NCBI RefSeq assembly: GCF_003797125.1
Contig: NZ_RKKE01000001.1
Span: forward strand, 744,001 to 808,000
Source of the DNA: Shewanella frigidimarina
Lineage (GTDB): Bacteria > Pseudomonadota > Gammaproteobacteria > Enterobacterales > Shewanellaceae
Length of the DNA stretch: 64,000 nt
Direction of reading: 5' to 3'
Under the pieces are notes generated by a model. The model saw only the letters and a list, made by a program, of their open reading frames with translations. It had not been told where the DNA came from and searched no databases. A program made the translations under genes and the position numbers. Shown here in pieces: positions 8,983 through 18,910 of the stretch. The stretch's first letter is position 1. The number at the start of each line of letters is the position of its first letter.

Positions 8983-9681
8983 ATGAAAACCATTCGTTGT
9001 CAGATTGAAAAAGTCACCCCGTTTAATGACGCTGTATACCAAGTGTTCCTTAAACCCGAAGCAGCCTTTGATTTTAAGGCTGGTCAATACCTAACTGTGG
9101 TCATGGGTGAAAAAGACAAACGTCCTTTTTCTATCGCTTCCGCGCCTAATGCAGCGTTAATTGAATTGCATATTGGTGCCGCGGTTAGCGAAAGTTATCC
9201 AATGCAAGTTGTTGAACGCCTACAAACAGCGACCCATATTGATATTGAAGCACCCGCTGGCGACGCATTTTTACGCAGCGATAGCCACAGACCACGTATT
9301 TTAATTGCGGGCGGCACGGGTTTCTCATACATAAAAAGTATCGTTGAAGCACAGATTGCTAACGGCGAAACCATTAATACTAAATTGTATTGGGGTTGCC
9401 GTAACGAAGAAGCCATGTACTATCAAGACATCGCTCGTCAATGGCATGCCGATCATTCTTGGTTAGAGTTTATTCCAGTAGTAGAACTTGCTGACGGTAA
9501 TTGGGAAGGTAAAAAAGCTAATCTACTCGAGCAGATTAAGCAGGATTTTGTCAGTTTGAATGGCTACGATATCTACATTGCTGGCCGCTTTGATATGGTT
9601 GGCACTGCACGAGAATTGTTCCGTGAGCTTGGAATTGAAGAAGCCCATTTATATGGTGATGCCTTCGCATTTATCAAATAG
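8983..9681 (+). CDS. fre: NAD(P)H-flavin reductase
   Basis: A 232-residue protein (E. coli Fre: 233). It has a ferredoxin-reductase-like fold with flavin-binding R47-P-F-S50 and nucleotide-binding GGTG at 110-113. By family it uses NAD(P)H to reduce free flavins, which then serve ribonucleotide reductase activation, ferric reduction or prenyl-FMN enzymes such as UbiD. It lies directly downstream of ubiD and is followed by a strong terminator at 9732, so it is the last gene of the unit. The ribosome-binding site AAAGGACG precedes ATG. Confidence 0.96.
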   Translation: MKTIRCQIEKVTPFNDAVYQVFLKPEAAFDFKAGQYLTVVMGEKDKRPFSIASAPNAALIELHIGAAVSESYPMQVVERLQTATHIDIEAPAGDAFLRSDSHRPRILIAGGTGFSYIKSIVEAQIANGETINTKLYWGCRNEEAMYYQDIARQWHADHSWLEFIPVVELADGNWEGKKANLLEQIKQDFVSLNGYDIYIAGRFDMVGTARELFRELGIEEAHLYGDAFAFIK

Positions 9682-9731
9682 CATACATTTCAATGTGAGT
9701 ATTTATGCAAACTTGAATTAATCGCTACATA

Positions 9732-9759
9732 AAAAAACCGACATGATTGTCGGTTTTTT
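9732..9759 (+). terminator. Strong intrinsic terminator after fre
   Basis: A perfect 12-bp stem AAAAAACCGACA / TGTCGGTTTTTT with a 4-nt loop, ending in six T. Confidence 0.93.
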
Positions 9760-9903
9760 ATTATTATATTAAACAGTTAATTTGTATCGAGATATGACAA
9801 TACCTATTTATTAGTATGACCTACACCTTAATAACCTTTATAATTGTGAGGAAACTAACAAAATAACGTCCTCTTTAAAAATTAACATTAATGGAAGATA
9901 AAT

Positions 9904-11445
9904 ATGAGACACAAGGATGTAATAGATAGGGAAGTCAGTCTTAATATCAATGACGAGCTAGTATCGATTACAGATAAACGTGGCATTATTACTTATGCCA
10001 ATGAGTCATTCATTAAAATATCAGGCTTCAGTGAACAAGAACTCATCACTCATAATCACAATATTGTTCGACATCCCGACATGCCTTCAGAGGCCTTTAA
10101 AGAATTATGGGATAAGCTCAAAGCTGGTGAATCATGGCGTGGGATTGTCAAAAATCGCTGTAAAGATGGTAGCTACTATTGGGTCGATGCTTTTGTTTCT
10201 CCATTATATGAAAAAGGCCAAATTACTGGATACCAATCGGTACGTATTAAGGCAAAACCAGAATATATTAATAATGCACAAAAACTCTACAGCCAAATAA
10301 AGCAAGGAAAAACAGCTGGATATGTAATTACTAGCCAACATAAACGATGGTTAGGCACAATCATAACGATGGTCGCTAGCATTGGGTGTGGTCTGTTTTT
10401 TAACTGGACTATGGCGGCAGTTATCGTGTTTTTAGCGCTAATTAACACTATATTATTCACCAAAGAACTCTTTTCATTGCCGAATAAAATTAATCAATAC
10501 CAACAGCAGTATGATTCAGTCAGTCGATTGGTCTATTGTGGTAATGACAATATTTCAGTACTCGAGTTTCAACAAATTCTAAATCAAGCAAAGATGCAAG
10601 GCGTTCTGGGTCGATCACAAGATCAAGGTAACAACTTACACCATATCGCAAATGAACTCGTTTACTCTGCGCAAGAAGCTAATCACAGCATTGAACAACA
10701 AAAAAATCAAATAGATGAAATCGCTACAGCAATTGAAGCGATGAATACCACGGTTGCAGAGATAGCCCAACATGCTACATCTACATCAAATCATGTTAAC
10801 CAAGCACAACATGTATGTCTTGAAAGCAGAACTGAAATGCAAGCTAATCGCCATAGCATTGAGCATTTAGCCACATCAGTTTCAGCTGCAGCAGCCAATG
10901 TACACTTGTTAAATAAAGAAGCAGAAAATGTGTCTAATGCTATGCAAGAAATTCAAAGCATTGCAGAGCAAACAAATTTACTCGCATTAAATGCAGCCAT
11001 TGAGGCGGCTCGGGCTGGTGAACAAGGTCGTGGATTTGCCGTAGTAGCGGATGAAGTGAGAAACCTATCAAGTAGAACACAACTCTCAACAGAATTAATA
11101 TCTACAAGCGTTCAATCCATGCATACAATGCTCAGTAAGTGGACCGAACAAATGCAAGCCAGTAAGCTTCAGGCTGAAGCATGCGCCAAAGATATAGGAT
11201 TTTCCTCGACAAAATTCGAAGATATCTACCAAAGTATTAATGAAATAAACCAATTTACCCAACAAAATACTGTTGCGGCAGAACAACAAAAATTGGTCAC
11301 AGCAGAAATGACTCATAGTATCCATACCATCACAGAATTAAGCCGTAGTAACCTTGCTAGCTTAAATATTATTGAAATAGCGGCATTAAATATCAAAACT
11401 CACGCAGACAAAGCTAAAGAATTACGTCATACCTTTGGTGTTTAG
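9904..11445 (+). CDS. Aer-like PAS-containing methyl-accepting chemotaxis protein
   Basis: A 513-residue protein (E. coli Aer: 506). An N-terminal PAS domain (about 15-125) carries the Aer-type block [13 protein letters not shown]. Two closely spaced membrane segments (about 149-185) form a hairpin without a periplasmic domain. A proximal region follows, then a C-terminal signalling domain (about 230-510) with the tip sequence [20 protein letters not shown]. By family the PAS domain binds FAD and senses redox or energy state, passing the signal to CheA/CheW. It has its own terminator and looks monocistronic. There are no che genes nearby. Confidence 0.93.
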   Translation: MRHKDVIDREVSLNINDELVSITDKRGIITYANESFIKISGFSEQELITHNHNIVRHPDMPSEAFKELWDKLKAGESWRGIVKNRCKDGSYYWVDAFVSPLYEKGQITGYQSVRIKAKPEYINNAQKLYSQIKQGKTAGYVITSQHKRWLGTIITMVASIGCGLFFNWTMAAVIVFLALINTILFTKELFSLPNKINQYQQQYDSVSRLVYCGNDNISVLEFQQILNQAKMQGVLGRSQDQGNNLHHIANELVYSAQEANHSIEQQKNQIDEIATAIEAMNTTVAEIAQHATSTSNHVNQAQHVCLESRTEMQANRHSIEHLATSVSAAAANVHLLNKEAENVSNAMQEIQSIAEQTNLLALNAAIEAARAGEQGRGFAVVADEVRNLSSRTQLSTELISTSVQSMHTMLSKWTEQMQASKLQAEACAKDIGFSSTKFEDIYQSINEINQFTQQNTVAAEQQKLVTAEMTHSIHTITELSRSNLASLNIIEIAALNIKTHADKAKELRHTFGV

Positions 11446-11454
11446 AAAAAATCG

Positions 11455-11488
11455 TTGCCTACTGCCCAGAAACAGTAGGCAATTTTTT
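11455..11488 (+). terminator. Intrinsic terminator after the chemoreceptor gene
   Basis: The stem TTGCCTACTG / CAGTAGGCAA (10 bp, perfect) with an 8-nt loop is followed by six T. Confidence 0.93.
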
Positions 11489-11545
11489 GTATTATGTTGA
11501 TCATTTCTTTAAAATTAGCACACATTTATTACGTAAGGTACTCCA

Positions 11546-12124
11546 ATGAAACTCAGTCAACTCACCCAGCCTATCTATGACCATTTATATCGCGATATTT
11601 TTGAGTTTCGCAGTACTTTTGATTTACCGGTTAACGACAGTGCTAGCCTAGACGACAAAGCTGATACCTTACACACCTCATTAATTATTGAAGAAATGAC
11701 CGAGCTTGCAGAAGCAGACTCTCGCATGGAACAAGCTGATGCGATTGTTGACTCAGTTTACGTTTTAATGGGCCGTTTAGTGCACATAGGTGCGTCTCAG
11801 GTAAGCGATCGTCTAGAGATCAGCTATATTATCGATTTATTGCTTAACGTGGCTAAAAACCGCGAAATAGACTTTATCCAATGCTGGGATGAAGTGCACT
11901 CAAGCAACATGAGCAAAGTGTGCCGTAACCAGCAAGAATTGGATGAAACCATCGCCTTTTACGCCAAACAAGGTGTTGAGATTGTCGGTAGCACTAAAGG
12001 CGAGTTTATTATTGCTAAGTGCGCTAAAGATGTCGCTATGGCGGGTAAAGTGGTTCGCCAAGGCAAAGTATTAAAATCAGTTTATTATCGCCCTGCAGAC
12101 TTAACTAAGTTAGTACGAGATTAA
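11546..12124 (+). CDS. MazG/PRA-PH-like nucleoside triphosphate pyrophosphohydrolase family protein
   Basis: A 192-residue all-alpha protein. The motif EEMTELAEA (about 50-58) followed by EQADAIVDSVYVLMG (62-76) is the metal-binding EExxE...ExxD pattern of the MazG/phosphoribosyl-ATP pyrophosphatase fold. Residues about 125-192 add a C-terminal extension with no domain I recognise. The family hydrolyses NTPs or related nucleotides to monophosphate and pyrophosphate; the true substrate cannot be read from sequence. The ribosome-binding site AAGG is suitably placed. The 3' end contains a 16-bp tandem duplication that covers the stop codon. It stands alone between two terminators. Confidence 0.72.
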   Translation: MKLSQLTQPIYDHLYRDIFEFRSTFDLPVNDSASLDDKADTLHTSLIIEEMTELAEADSRMEQADAIVDSVYVLMGRLVHIGASQVSDRLEISYIIDLLLNVAKNREIDFIQCWDEVHSSNMSKVCRNQQELDETIAFYAKQGVEIVGSTKGEFIIAKCAKDVAMAGKVVRQGKVLKSVYYRPADLTKLVRD

Positions 12125-12139
12125 GTTAGTTCGAGATTA
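12107..12139. repeat. 16-bp tandem duplication across a stop codon
   Basis: AAGTTAGTACGAGATTA is followed at once by AAGTTAGTTCGAGATTA, the junction A (12123) being shared and one base differing. The first copy encodes the last residues and stop of the MazG-like protein; the second is untranslated. It is probably a replication-slippage product. Confidence 0.7.
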
Positions 12140-12183
12140 ATCGACAAATTAGCGACTGAAGTGCACTTGGTAGTGCTAATTTA

Positions 12184-12225
12184 CCCATAAAAAATGCGCT
12201 TTTATCAGCGCATTTTTTTTATGGG
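12184..12225. terminator. Bidirectional intrinsic terminator
   Basis: The long stem CCCATAAAAAATGCGC / GCGCATTTTTTTTATGGG, with two extra T on the right, lies between convergent genes. It has T tracts in both directions. Confidence 0.88.
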
Positions 12226-12234
12226 ATTTTTCAG

Positions 12235-13254
12235 TTATGCAGCCACCGAAACTTTGCTTTTGTTCAGCGCCTGAATTAATCGCTGCGGATCATTTACACT
12301 CAAATGCACTGTTTTCATCGGTTCGGGCAATTGACCCATACCACCATGATAAATGACCGGACGGTTTAAGGTAATAGTGACATTACTCTGCCCACGGCCA
12401 ATAATAATGGTTTCTGGCTCATCTTTATTTAATTCAGTTGATTGTTGATCAGCGACACTGGCAATATCGGCAATGTTCACTACCATAAATCCCCATAATG
12501 AATTATTGATCACTAAGTTATCTCTGATTAAATACAAAGAGTAATAACGTGATAGCCGATGGTTAGCCACGATAGACATTAAGGTATAGGCAATAATGCT
12601 CGAGACAATAATCGCCACCCACTCGCTCCATGAAACCAGTAATAAATAACTGCCACAAGATGCAGCAATGCAACCCATTAGCATAAGCCACACATGCCAG
12701 CGCGTTGCACTAATGAGGTTAATATTGGCGATGGCCGCCGGATGATGACGTGAAAACCAAGGGATTGAATAAAACCAGTTAGTCGCCTCACTGGCCATGA
12801 TAAGTGCGATAGTTAAGCTTTTTTCATCGCCATCTCGATACGTTTCTACCGCCCCGACTCTAGGATCGCCCTTAAGCTTTCGCACCTTAATCAAGCCACG
12901 AACAACACTCACTACCAAATACAATTCAATGACCAGCAACACCGCAATAATCGGATAGCGTAACCAAGCAATAAACTCAAAATAGTGCGCGACTTCGGCA
13001 GGAAAACTTAACCGAGCAACTAAGCTGCTTAAACTGAAAATAACTATCAATTTCCACAGTTTCTGACCACCCATTTTAATAATGCAATACCAGTAGCTCA
13101 GTGGCAGTAACACAAAATACAATCCACAAATAAGGTATAACGACCACTTGTCAGCGTCGCTTGTTAACGACTCTGGTGTCCACTGAACGCCTATCACAAA
13201 GCTCAACACCATTAAGGCTAAAAAGACTAACCGATACTTTACCGTGGCTCTCAT
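12235..13254 (-). CDS. Polytopic membrane protein of unknown function
   Basis: A 339-residue inner-membrane protein. Hydrophobic segments at about 8-24, 38-58, 65-80, 92-114, 184-206 and 210-228 suggest six membrane helices, with a cytoplasmic loop at 115-180. The C-terminal 100 residues are hydrophilic and beta-rich (YLIRDNLVINN through VTITLNRPVIYHGG), reminiscent of a PH-like domain; that is only an impression. It is convergent with the MazG-like gene across a shared terminator and 150 bp from the esterase gene upstream of it on the same strand. I do not recognise the family. Confidence 0.65.
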   Translation of the reverse strand: MRATVKYRLVFLALMVLSFVIGVQWTPESLTSDADKWSLYLICGLYFVLLPLSYWYCIIKMGGQKLWKLIVIFSLSSLVARLSFPAEVAHYFEFIAWLRYPIIAVLLVIELYLVVSVVRGLIKVRKLKGDPRVGAVETYRDGDEKSLTIALIMASEATNWFYSIPWFSRHHPAAIANINLISATRWHVWLMLMGCIAASCGSYLLLVSWSEWVAIIVSSIIAYTLMSIVANHRLSRYYSLYLIRDNLVINNSLWGFMVVNIADIASVADQQSTELNKDEPETIIIGRGQSNVTITLNRPVIYHGGMGQLPEPMKTVHLSVNDPQRLIQALNKSKVSVAA

Positions 13255-13404
13255 TGAATACTTATCCCTGTATATGTTATTAACCCACGCATATTATTGT
13301 GAATATAAACGTGAAGATACAAGTTGTTAACATATCAGCAAACATTAGTTTCATTGCTATTGATTGACGCAAAAATTGTTACTAAAAATTGCCGTAAATG
13401 GGTA

Positions 13405-14322
13405 TCAAGATAAGTTGCGCTTAAACAGCCAAGTTAAACCATGAATAGCGGTGGTAGGAAAAGCCATAGAATGATCGGCCTCAGGAATGAGCAGCAGCTT
13501 GAGTGCTAAGTCACCAGATTGCGCCGATGGATGGGATTGGAGCAGTTTAAAAAAAGCCTGCGCATCAGCCACCATATGATGATTATCGGTATAGGGTGGT
13601 TTTTCTAATTCGCCAATGCCAATAAACACCTTGGCAGATATGGCTGGTGTTTGACTAAAACGCTGCACAAACTGCTGCAACAATTGTTTATTGTCAAACC
13701 ACAGAGATGGACTGCCTAATACGTAATACGCAAATAGCCTTGGCTGTTCTAATAAAATATAAGCACCCAATAACCCGCCTAGCGAATTGCCCACAAAGGT
13801 GTTTTGTTGGCTATCGACCCGATAGTTTTTTTCAACGAAGGGCATAACAACCTGACTGATATAAGCAACGTGTCGCTTGGCCTCGCCAGTGGGTAGTTTC
13901 CAACTCGCATCGTGACTTGGGGTATAGTCGCGGATCCGACTCGCCGAACCTTTGCTAGGCCTCTGATAGCCTATGGCGACTAAAATAGCTTGCTGCATCA
14001 TGTTACTGTTCATTGGGAATCGCGTCGCACCAGACACCACTTGCAAGCTATACATGGAGTCAGTCATATAGATTACAGGGTAATGATGGTTACTATTGTG
14101 GCGGTAATCTTTAGGCAGTTTGATCATCACTTGATAGTGGCGATCGCCATCTTTAAGCACAAATTGGCGGGTACGAGGAATATTGACTACTGCAGCGGTG
14201 GAATGCTCATCGACAGCGTTGCTTGTTAAGTCAGCCAGTACAGCATCATTGTTAGCTGACGCACTGGCTAGAGATAGCCCACAACACATTATCGTGCCGA
14301 TTAACCTATAAATTGTTTTCAT
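13405..14322 (-). CDS. Secreted alpha/beta-hydrolase, esterase D/IroE-like
   Basis: The start chosen at 14322 gives 305 residues. AGGGA stands five bases before this ATG and a signal peptide follows (KTIYRLIGTIMCCGLSLASASA). The upstream in-frame TTG at 14352 would add ten residues ahead of the signal peptide and is less likely. The nucleophile elbow GNSLGG (Ser) and a late ADHSMAFP segment with the candidate catalytic His are visible. The protein resembles putative esterases of the Fes/IroE type, which cleave siderophore or other acyl esters. It is last in the run uvrD-ubiA-esterase, 33 bp after ubiA. The substrate is unknown and no siderophore genes are near. Confidence 0.82.
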   Translation of the reverse strand: MKTIYRLIGTIMCCGLSLASASANNDAVLADLTSNAVDEHSTAAVVNIPRTRQFVLKDGDRHYQVMIKLPKDYRHNSNHHYPVIYMTDSMYSLQVVSGATRFPMNSNMMQQAILVAIGYQRPSKGSASRIRDYTPSHDASWKLPTGEAKRHVAYISQVVMPFVEKNYRVDSQQNTFVGNSLGGLLGAYILLEQPRLFAYYVLGSPSLWFDNKQLLQQFVQRFSQTPAISAKVFIGIGELEKPPYTDNHHMVADAQAFFKLLQSHPSAQSGDLALKLLLIPEADHSMAFPTTAIHGLTWLFKRNLS

Positions 14323-14355
14323 GCATCCCTGCCCTATGGTAATAAACCACAAACG

Positions 14356-15216
14356 TTAAATCATATAATCCAACGCAAGTGCGATAAACAATACCATTCC
14401 GGCCCAGTTATTATTTAAAAAGGCTTTAAAACATGGTGCACGTTCACGACCAAAAATTAATCGTTGCTGATACACGGCAAAACCAATAAAGCTGATAATG
14501 CCCAAGCCATAAATAACCCCACGATCGGCCACCAGCCCAGCCATTACAAAACACCCTAGTGCAGCAAGTTGAAATAAGCCGATAATTTGTCGATCAAAAC
14601 GACCGAATAAAATAGCCGTTGATTTAATGCCGACTTTTAAGTCATCGTCACGGTCGACGATGGCATACATGGTGTCGTACGCAACCGTCCAACACCAATT
14701 AGCCATAAATAACCACCACGCTTCAACGGGCACTTCACCAAGTTGAGCGGCATAAGCCATTGGAATTGACCAACTCCACACAATGCCCAAAAACATTTGT
14801 GGCATGTTGGTCACCCGTTTCATAAACGGGTACATCACCGTTAAAATAATCCCCACCACAGATAACTGCACTACCAGTGGATTAAGCCATAATACTAAGC
14901 AAAACGCAGCCAAACCTAAGAGAGTAAATAGAGTCAGCGCCTCTTTAACAGACACCTCACCCGACACCAACGGTCGCATACTCGTACGCTCTACATGAGC
15001 ATCTAGTTTACGATCGGCAAAGTCATTAATAATGCAGCCATTGGCGCGCATAATCACCACGCCAACAATAAAGATTAACAGCACCTTAATATCTGGCAGC
15101 CCTTGAGCCGCTAACACCAGTGCCATTAAACACGGCCATAGCAGAAGCAAGGTGCCAATAGGCCTATCAATCCGCATTAATCGTGCATAAGCACGAAGCT
15201 TATCTTGCAATGACAT
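14356..15216 (-). CDS. ubiA: 4-hydroxybenzoate octaprenyltransferase UbiA
   Basis: The start at 15216 gives 286 residues (E. coli 290): GGAGAG lies nine bases before it and [21 protein letters not shown] aligns with the UbiA start. The longer frame from GTG 15252 is unlikely. It is an integral membrane prenyltransferase with about eight hydrophobic segments. The two Asp-rich motifs, NDFADRKLD and later [13 protein letters not shown], bind magnesium and prenyl diphosphate. It joins the polyprenyl tail to 4-hydroxybenzoate, two steps ahead of UbiD. It begins 37 bp after the uvrD stop. Confidence 0.96.
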   Translation of the reverse strand: MSLQDKLRAYARLMRIDRPIGTLLLLWPCLMALVLAAQGLPDIKVLLIFIVGVVIMRANGCIINDFADRKLDAHVERTSMRPLVSGEVSVKEALTLFTLLGLAAFCLVLWLNPLVVQLSVVGIILTVMYPFMKRVTNMPQMFLGIVWSWSIPMAYAAQLGEVPVEAWWLFMANWCWTVAYDTMYAIVDRDDDLKVGIKSTAILFGRFDRQIIGLFQLAALGCFVMAGLVADRGVIYGLGIISFIGFAVYQQRLIFGRERAPCFKAFLNNNWAGMVLFIALALDYMI

Positions 15217-15253
15217 TGGTGTCATCTCTCCATGATTTAGCAAGCGAAACACA

Positions 15254-17437
15254 TTAACAACGCTCTAATTTGGCTAACGACACCAAAAGCCATTTACTGC
15301 CGAAATCAACAAACTCGACCTGCACACGTCCTTTTTCACCAGAACCTTCAAAGCTAGTGACAACACCTTCACCAAACTTAAAGTGCTTCACTTTAGAGCC
15401 CACTTTATGGCCGGTGTCGTTAAAACCATGAGGTTTTTTAGTGGCAACCGTAGCCTTCGCAGGAAAACGCTGACTAACTGACGGCTTAACCTGAGCACGT
15501 ATACGAATTTGTTCAACAAACTTTTCGGGAATTTCGTTAATAAACCGTGATGGGCTAGCATAATCTTCACGGCCATAAATACGACGAGACTCAGCATAAC
15601 TGATGTACAGTTTTTGCATAGCACGGGTCATACCGACATAACACAAACGGCGCTCTTCATCTAAACGATCGCCTTCATCCAGAGCCATTTTACTCGGGAA
15701 TAATCCTTCTTCAACGCCAGCCATAAACACCATTGGGAACTCAAGCCCTTTGGCTGAATGCAATGTCATTAACTGCACGGCATCGGTAAAGGCATCAGCC
15801 TGACCTTCGCCAGCTTCTAATGCTGCATGAGACAAAAAGGCATTAAGTTCGCCCATGTCTTCAAGCTCTTCAGGCATTTCAAAACTGCGTGCAGCTGTAA
15901 CCAACTCGTTTAAGTTTTCAATTCGCGCTTGGGCTTTCTCGCCTTTTTCGGCCTCGTACATGGTACGCAAGCCTGAACGATCAATCACATCATCAGCCAT
16001 CCGGTACAGCAACATATCTGCCGTATCAGTTCGCATCGCAATAATCAGTTCCATAAAGCCATTGATGGCATTAGCGGCACGACCAGCAAGGACTTTTTCT
16101 TCGATTAAACTCACGCAAGCTTGCCACAGAGTCAGTTCATGCTGTCTGGCGGTTGAGCGTATAATATCCAAAGTACGATCGCCGATACCACGAGCTGGTG
16201 TATTCACCACACGCTCGAATGCTGCATCATCATTTTGGTTATTAATCAGACGCATATAGCCCATAGCATCTTTAATTTCTTGTCGTTCGAAGAAGCGCAG
16301 ACCACCGTAAATACGATACGCTAACCCTTTGTGTAAAAAGGCTTCTTCTAATACTCGCGATTGCGCATTTGAACGATATAAAATGGCACATTCGCTCAAA
16401 CTACCGCCCTTTTCATGCCAGTCGCTAATGCGTCCAACAATGAATTTGGCTTCATCCATTTCATTAAAGGCGCAATAAACCGAAATGGGTTCACCATCTT
16501 TATCTTCGGTCCATAACTCTTTGCCCAAACGATCTGGGTTATTGGCAATCACAGCGTTAGACGCATTCAAAATATTCGCTGTTGAACGATAATTTTGTTC
16601 TAAACGAATGGTGGTTGCGCCTGAAAAATCTTTTAAGAAACGATGTAAGTTTTCAATTTGTGCGCCACGCCAACCGTAAATAGATTGATCGTCATCACCG
16701 ACAATCATCACATTGGCGGTATTACCGGCTAACACACGGATCCATGCATATTGAATCGCGTTAGTATCTTGAAACTCATCGACTAAAATATGACGGAAGC
16801 GTTCTTGATAATGTGCCAGTAAATGCGGCTTATTGAGCCATAATTCATGAGCTCGTAATAAGATTTCGGCAAAGTCGACCAAACCTGCACGATCGCAAGA
16901 CTCTTGGTAAACCTTATAAATATTCAGTAAATTCTGTTCAATCGGAAAGCCGCCCGCATCGATATGCTTTGGACGTAATCCTTGGTCTTTTTTGCCATTA
17001 ATATAACCTTGGGCCTGACGAGGAGGATATTGCTTCTCGTCTAAATTAAGGCTTTTTAGAATACGTTTAAGTAAGCGTAACTGATCGTCAGAATCGATAA
17101 TCTGGAAACTTTGCGGTAAATTGGCGTCTTGATAATGGGTTCGCAATAACCGATGCGCTAAACCATGGAAGGTACCGATCCACATCCTACCCATGTTAGT
17201 GCCCACAACCTTTTCCACCCGTTCACGCATTTCTGCCGCGGCTTTGTTGGTAAAGGTGACTGCCAAAATAGAATATGGACTTTGTTGTTCAACTTGCATT
17301 AACCACGCAATACGATGGGTTAATACACGGGTTTTACCACTGCCGGCACCCGCTAACACCAACATATTTGAAAGTGGCGCGCCGACTGCCTCACGCTGTT
17401 TATCGTTTAGGCCGTCTAATAATGATGATACGTCCAT
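15254..17437 (-). CDS. uvrD: DNA helicase II UvrD
   Basis: The start at 17437 (GGGAGG-AAAA-ATG) gives 727 residues beginning [18 protein letters not shown], as in E. coli UvrD (720). It is a superfamily 1A 3'-5' helicase of nucleotide excision and mismatch repair. It shows Walker [12 protein letters not shown] (about 29-39), Walker B VDEFQDTN, motif [16 protein letters not shown], motif IV LEQNYRS, motif [15 protein letters not shown] and motif VI VGMTRAM. The last 50 residues are the tudor-like domain ([15 protein letters not shown]) that contacts RNA polymerase. I see no CTG-N10-CAG LexA box in the first 150 bp upstream, unlike in E. coli. Confidence 0.97.
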   Translation of the reverse strand: MDVSSLLDGLNDKQREAVGAPLSNMLVLAGAGSGKTRVLTHRIAWLMQVEQQSPYSILAVTFTNKAAAEMRERVEKVVGTNMGRMWIGTFHGLAHRLLRTHYQDANLPQSFQIIDSDDQLRLLKRILKSLNLDEKQYPPRQAQGYINGKKDQGLRPKHIDAGGFPIEQNLLNIYKVYQESCDRAGLVDFAEILLRAHELWLNKPHLLAHYQERFRHILVDEFQDTNAIQYAWIRVLAGNTANVMIVGDDDQSIYGWRGAQIENLHRFLKDFSGATTIRLEQNYRSTANILNASNAVIANNPDRLGKELWTEDKDGEPISVYCAFNEMDEAKFIVGRISDWHEKGGSLSECAILYRSNAQSRVLEEAFLHKGLAYRIYGGLRFFERQEIKDAMGYMRLINNQNDDAAFERVVNTPARGIGDRTLDIIRSTARQHELTLWQACVSLIEEKVLAGRAANAINGFMELIIAMRTDTADMLLYRMADDVIDRSGLRTMYEAEKGEKAQARIENLNELVTAARSFEMPEELEDMGELNAFLSHAALEAGEGQADAFTDAVQLMTLHSAKGLEFPMVFMAGVEEGLFPSKMALDEGDRLDEERRLCYVGMTRAMQKLYISYAESRRIYGREDYASPSRFINEIPEKFVEQIRIRAQVKPSVSQRFPAKATVATKKPHGFNDTGHKVGSKVKHFKFGEGVVTSFEGSGEKGRVQVEFVDFGSKWLLVSLAKLERC

Positions 17438-17870
17438 TTTTCCTCCCAGAAATCTGCGAGGCATTATATCTTAAATAGCGAGATAATGGCGTGCAATACT
17501 TCAGCTATTTTATGCCAGCTATCACCTTAGGTAACAGAGTGAGTCCATTGACGACATTAATATCAAAGTCACTAAAATCACTTACTTGTGATGCTCTAAC
17601 CGCGAAAACACACCTAAATTGACAGAGCTGTAAGCGAAAATTACTATATAAAATAAACAATTAATTAATGTTAGCGTTAAGTAATTGGCCTAATAGTCAA
17701 TTAAACACTCAAATTCATGACTAAAGAAACAAGTTTACGTTTGTTATTTTTGTGGTGAGTCTGTTAGGTTAATATGTCGGTTTATGGTCGATATGTTCAA
17801 TGCCATTAATACTAAAAAGCCCATTAAAATGGATTTATTACCCACAGTTTTTGCTGTATAGGTTGCCATA
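17438..17870. other. 433-bp divergent intergenic region between uvrD and a LysR gene
   Basis: AT-rich with no supported gene. CACAG-TTTTTG-CTGTA at about 17844-17858 is a small inverted repeat next to the LysR start and may be an operator. I see no LexA box. Confidence 0.4.
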
Positions 17871-18749
17871 TTGAATATCAAAGATTTAGAGCTATTCATT
17901 GCTGTAGCAAAGTTAGGCAGTTTTTCGAAAGCTGCAAAATCTTTTGATACTCGCAGAGCATTAGTCAGTCGCCGTATTGGAGAAATAGAAAAACAGCTCG
18001 GGGCACCATTATTTACTCGCACAACTAGAGTCATGGCCTTAACCTCTGCCGGTCGACAATATCTTGCTCAAATCGAACCACTGGTGAATCAATTAAATCA
18101 TGCCGGATATGTGTTTAAACATCGCCATGATGAAGTACAAGGTAATTTACGCATTGGTTTATTGCCTTTCGTCGACAAGTTGATGGATGAATATATCGCT
18201 CACTTCATTCATGCGTATCCGCAAGTCCAATTAGAGGTGTTAATTGTGTCTGGTGGCAGTAAAGAGCTCAATCGTTTAGGGCTCGACTTGATTATTGATG
18301 TAGGTGAAGTTAACGGTGCCAACATTGTAGTACACAAGCTGACGACTTTTGAGCGTAAAATTTATGCTAGCCCCAGTTACCTAGAAAAGTCATCACTGAT
18401 CGAAAATACCGATGACTTACAATATCATTCATTACTAGGTTTTAGAGATGCACATGGGCAACTAGAGCAGACCTGGCATTTTCAGCACGCAAACGTACCA
18501 ACACATTATAAAGTTATCTGCAGCGACTTTAACTCGTTATATCACTTATGTTTAGCTGGGGCGGGTATCGCTTTATTACCTCATGTTATTGCTCACGAGG
18601 CGGTAAATCAGGGACGATTAATCAATGTTCTGCCGCAACACAGCATTGGCTTTGCCGACATCAGCTTGGCCTATTCTACCAAAAGTCCTCAATCGCCTGT
18701 AGCAAAGGCCTTTTGCGAACACTTACTTCGGGAGATGGTTCCCTGTTAA
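17871..18749 (+). CDS. LysR-family transcriptional regulator
   Basis: A 292-residue protein with an N-terminal winged helix-turn-helix (residues 1-60; DLELFIAVAKLGSFSKAAKSF, then VSRRIGEIEKQLGAPLFTRTTR) and a periplasmic-binding-like effector domain (about 90-290). The start is TTG at 17871; a stop codon lies only four codons upstream in frame and no ATG fits, so this rare start is forced. No neighbour points to a regulon. Its C-terminal domain lacks features that identify an effector. It is followed by tandem 30-bp repeats and a strong terminator. Confidence 0.92.
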   Translation: MNIKDLELFIAVAKLGSFSKAAKSFDTRRALVSRRIGEIEKQLGAPLFTRTTRVMALTSAGRQYLAQIEPLVNQLNHAGYVFKHRHDEVQGNLRIGLLPFVDKLMDEYIAHFIHAYPQVQLEVLIVSGGSKELNRLGLDLIIDVGEVNGANIVVHKLTTFERKIYASPSYLEKSSLIENTDDLQYHSLLGFRDAHGQLEQTWHFQHANVPTHYKVICSDFNSLYHLCLAGAGIALLPHVIAHEAVNQGRLINVLPQHSIGFADISLAYSTKSPQSPVAKAFCEHLLREMVPC

Positions 18750-18759
18750 AACGATAAAA

Positions 18760-18819
18760 GCGGTAAAAGCATAGTTAAAACAGACTGCCGCAGTAAAGGT
18801 ATAATTTAAATAGACGGTG
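18760..18819. repeat. Two imperfect 30-bp tandem repeats
   Basis: 18760-18789 and 18790-18819 align without gaps at 21 of 30 bases, both reading GC-GTAAA--G-ATA-TT-AAA-AGAC. They lie between the LysR stop and its terminator. Confidence 0.5.
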
Positions 18820-18830
18820 GCGTTAAAAAC

Positions 18831-18868
18831 AATAAAAAAGGTTAGCGAAATCGCTAACCTTTTTTATT
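18831..18868. terminator. Bidirectional intrinsic terminator
   Basis: A perfect 18-bp inverted repeat, AATAAAAAAGGTTAGCGA and its complement around a central AA, has T tracts on both strands. It ends the LysR gene and the SPFH operon coming from the other side. Confidence 0.93.
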
Positions 18869-18910
18869 GTAATGTTCGTCACGTGGTGGCGAACATAGCA
18901 GTGTTAACGA

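Noticed and set aside
17844..17858. LexA-type box near uvrD
   Set aside because: CACAG-TTTTTG-CTGTA has the half-sites in the wrong order for CTGT-N8-ACAG and lies 400 bp from uvrD.
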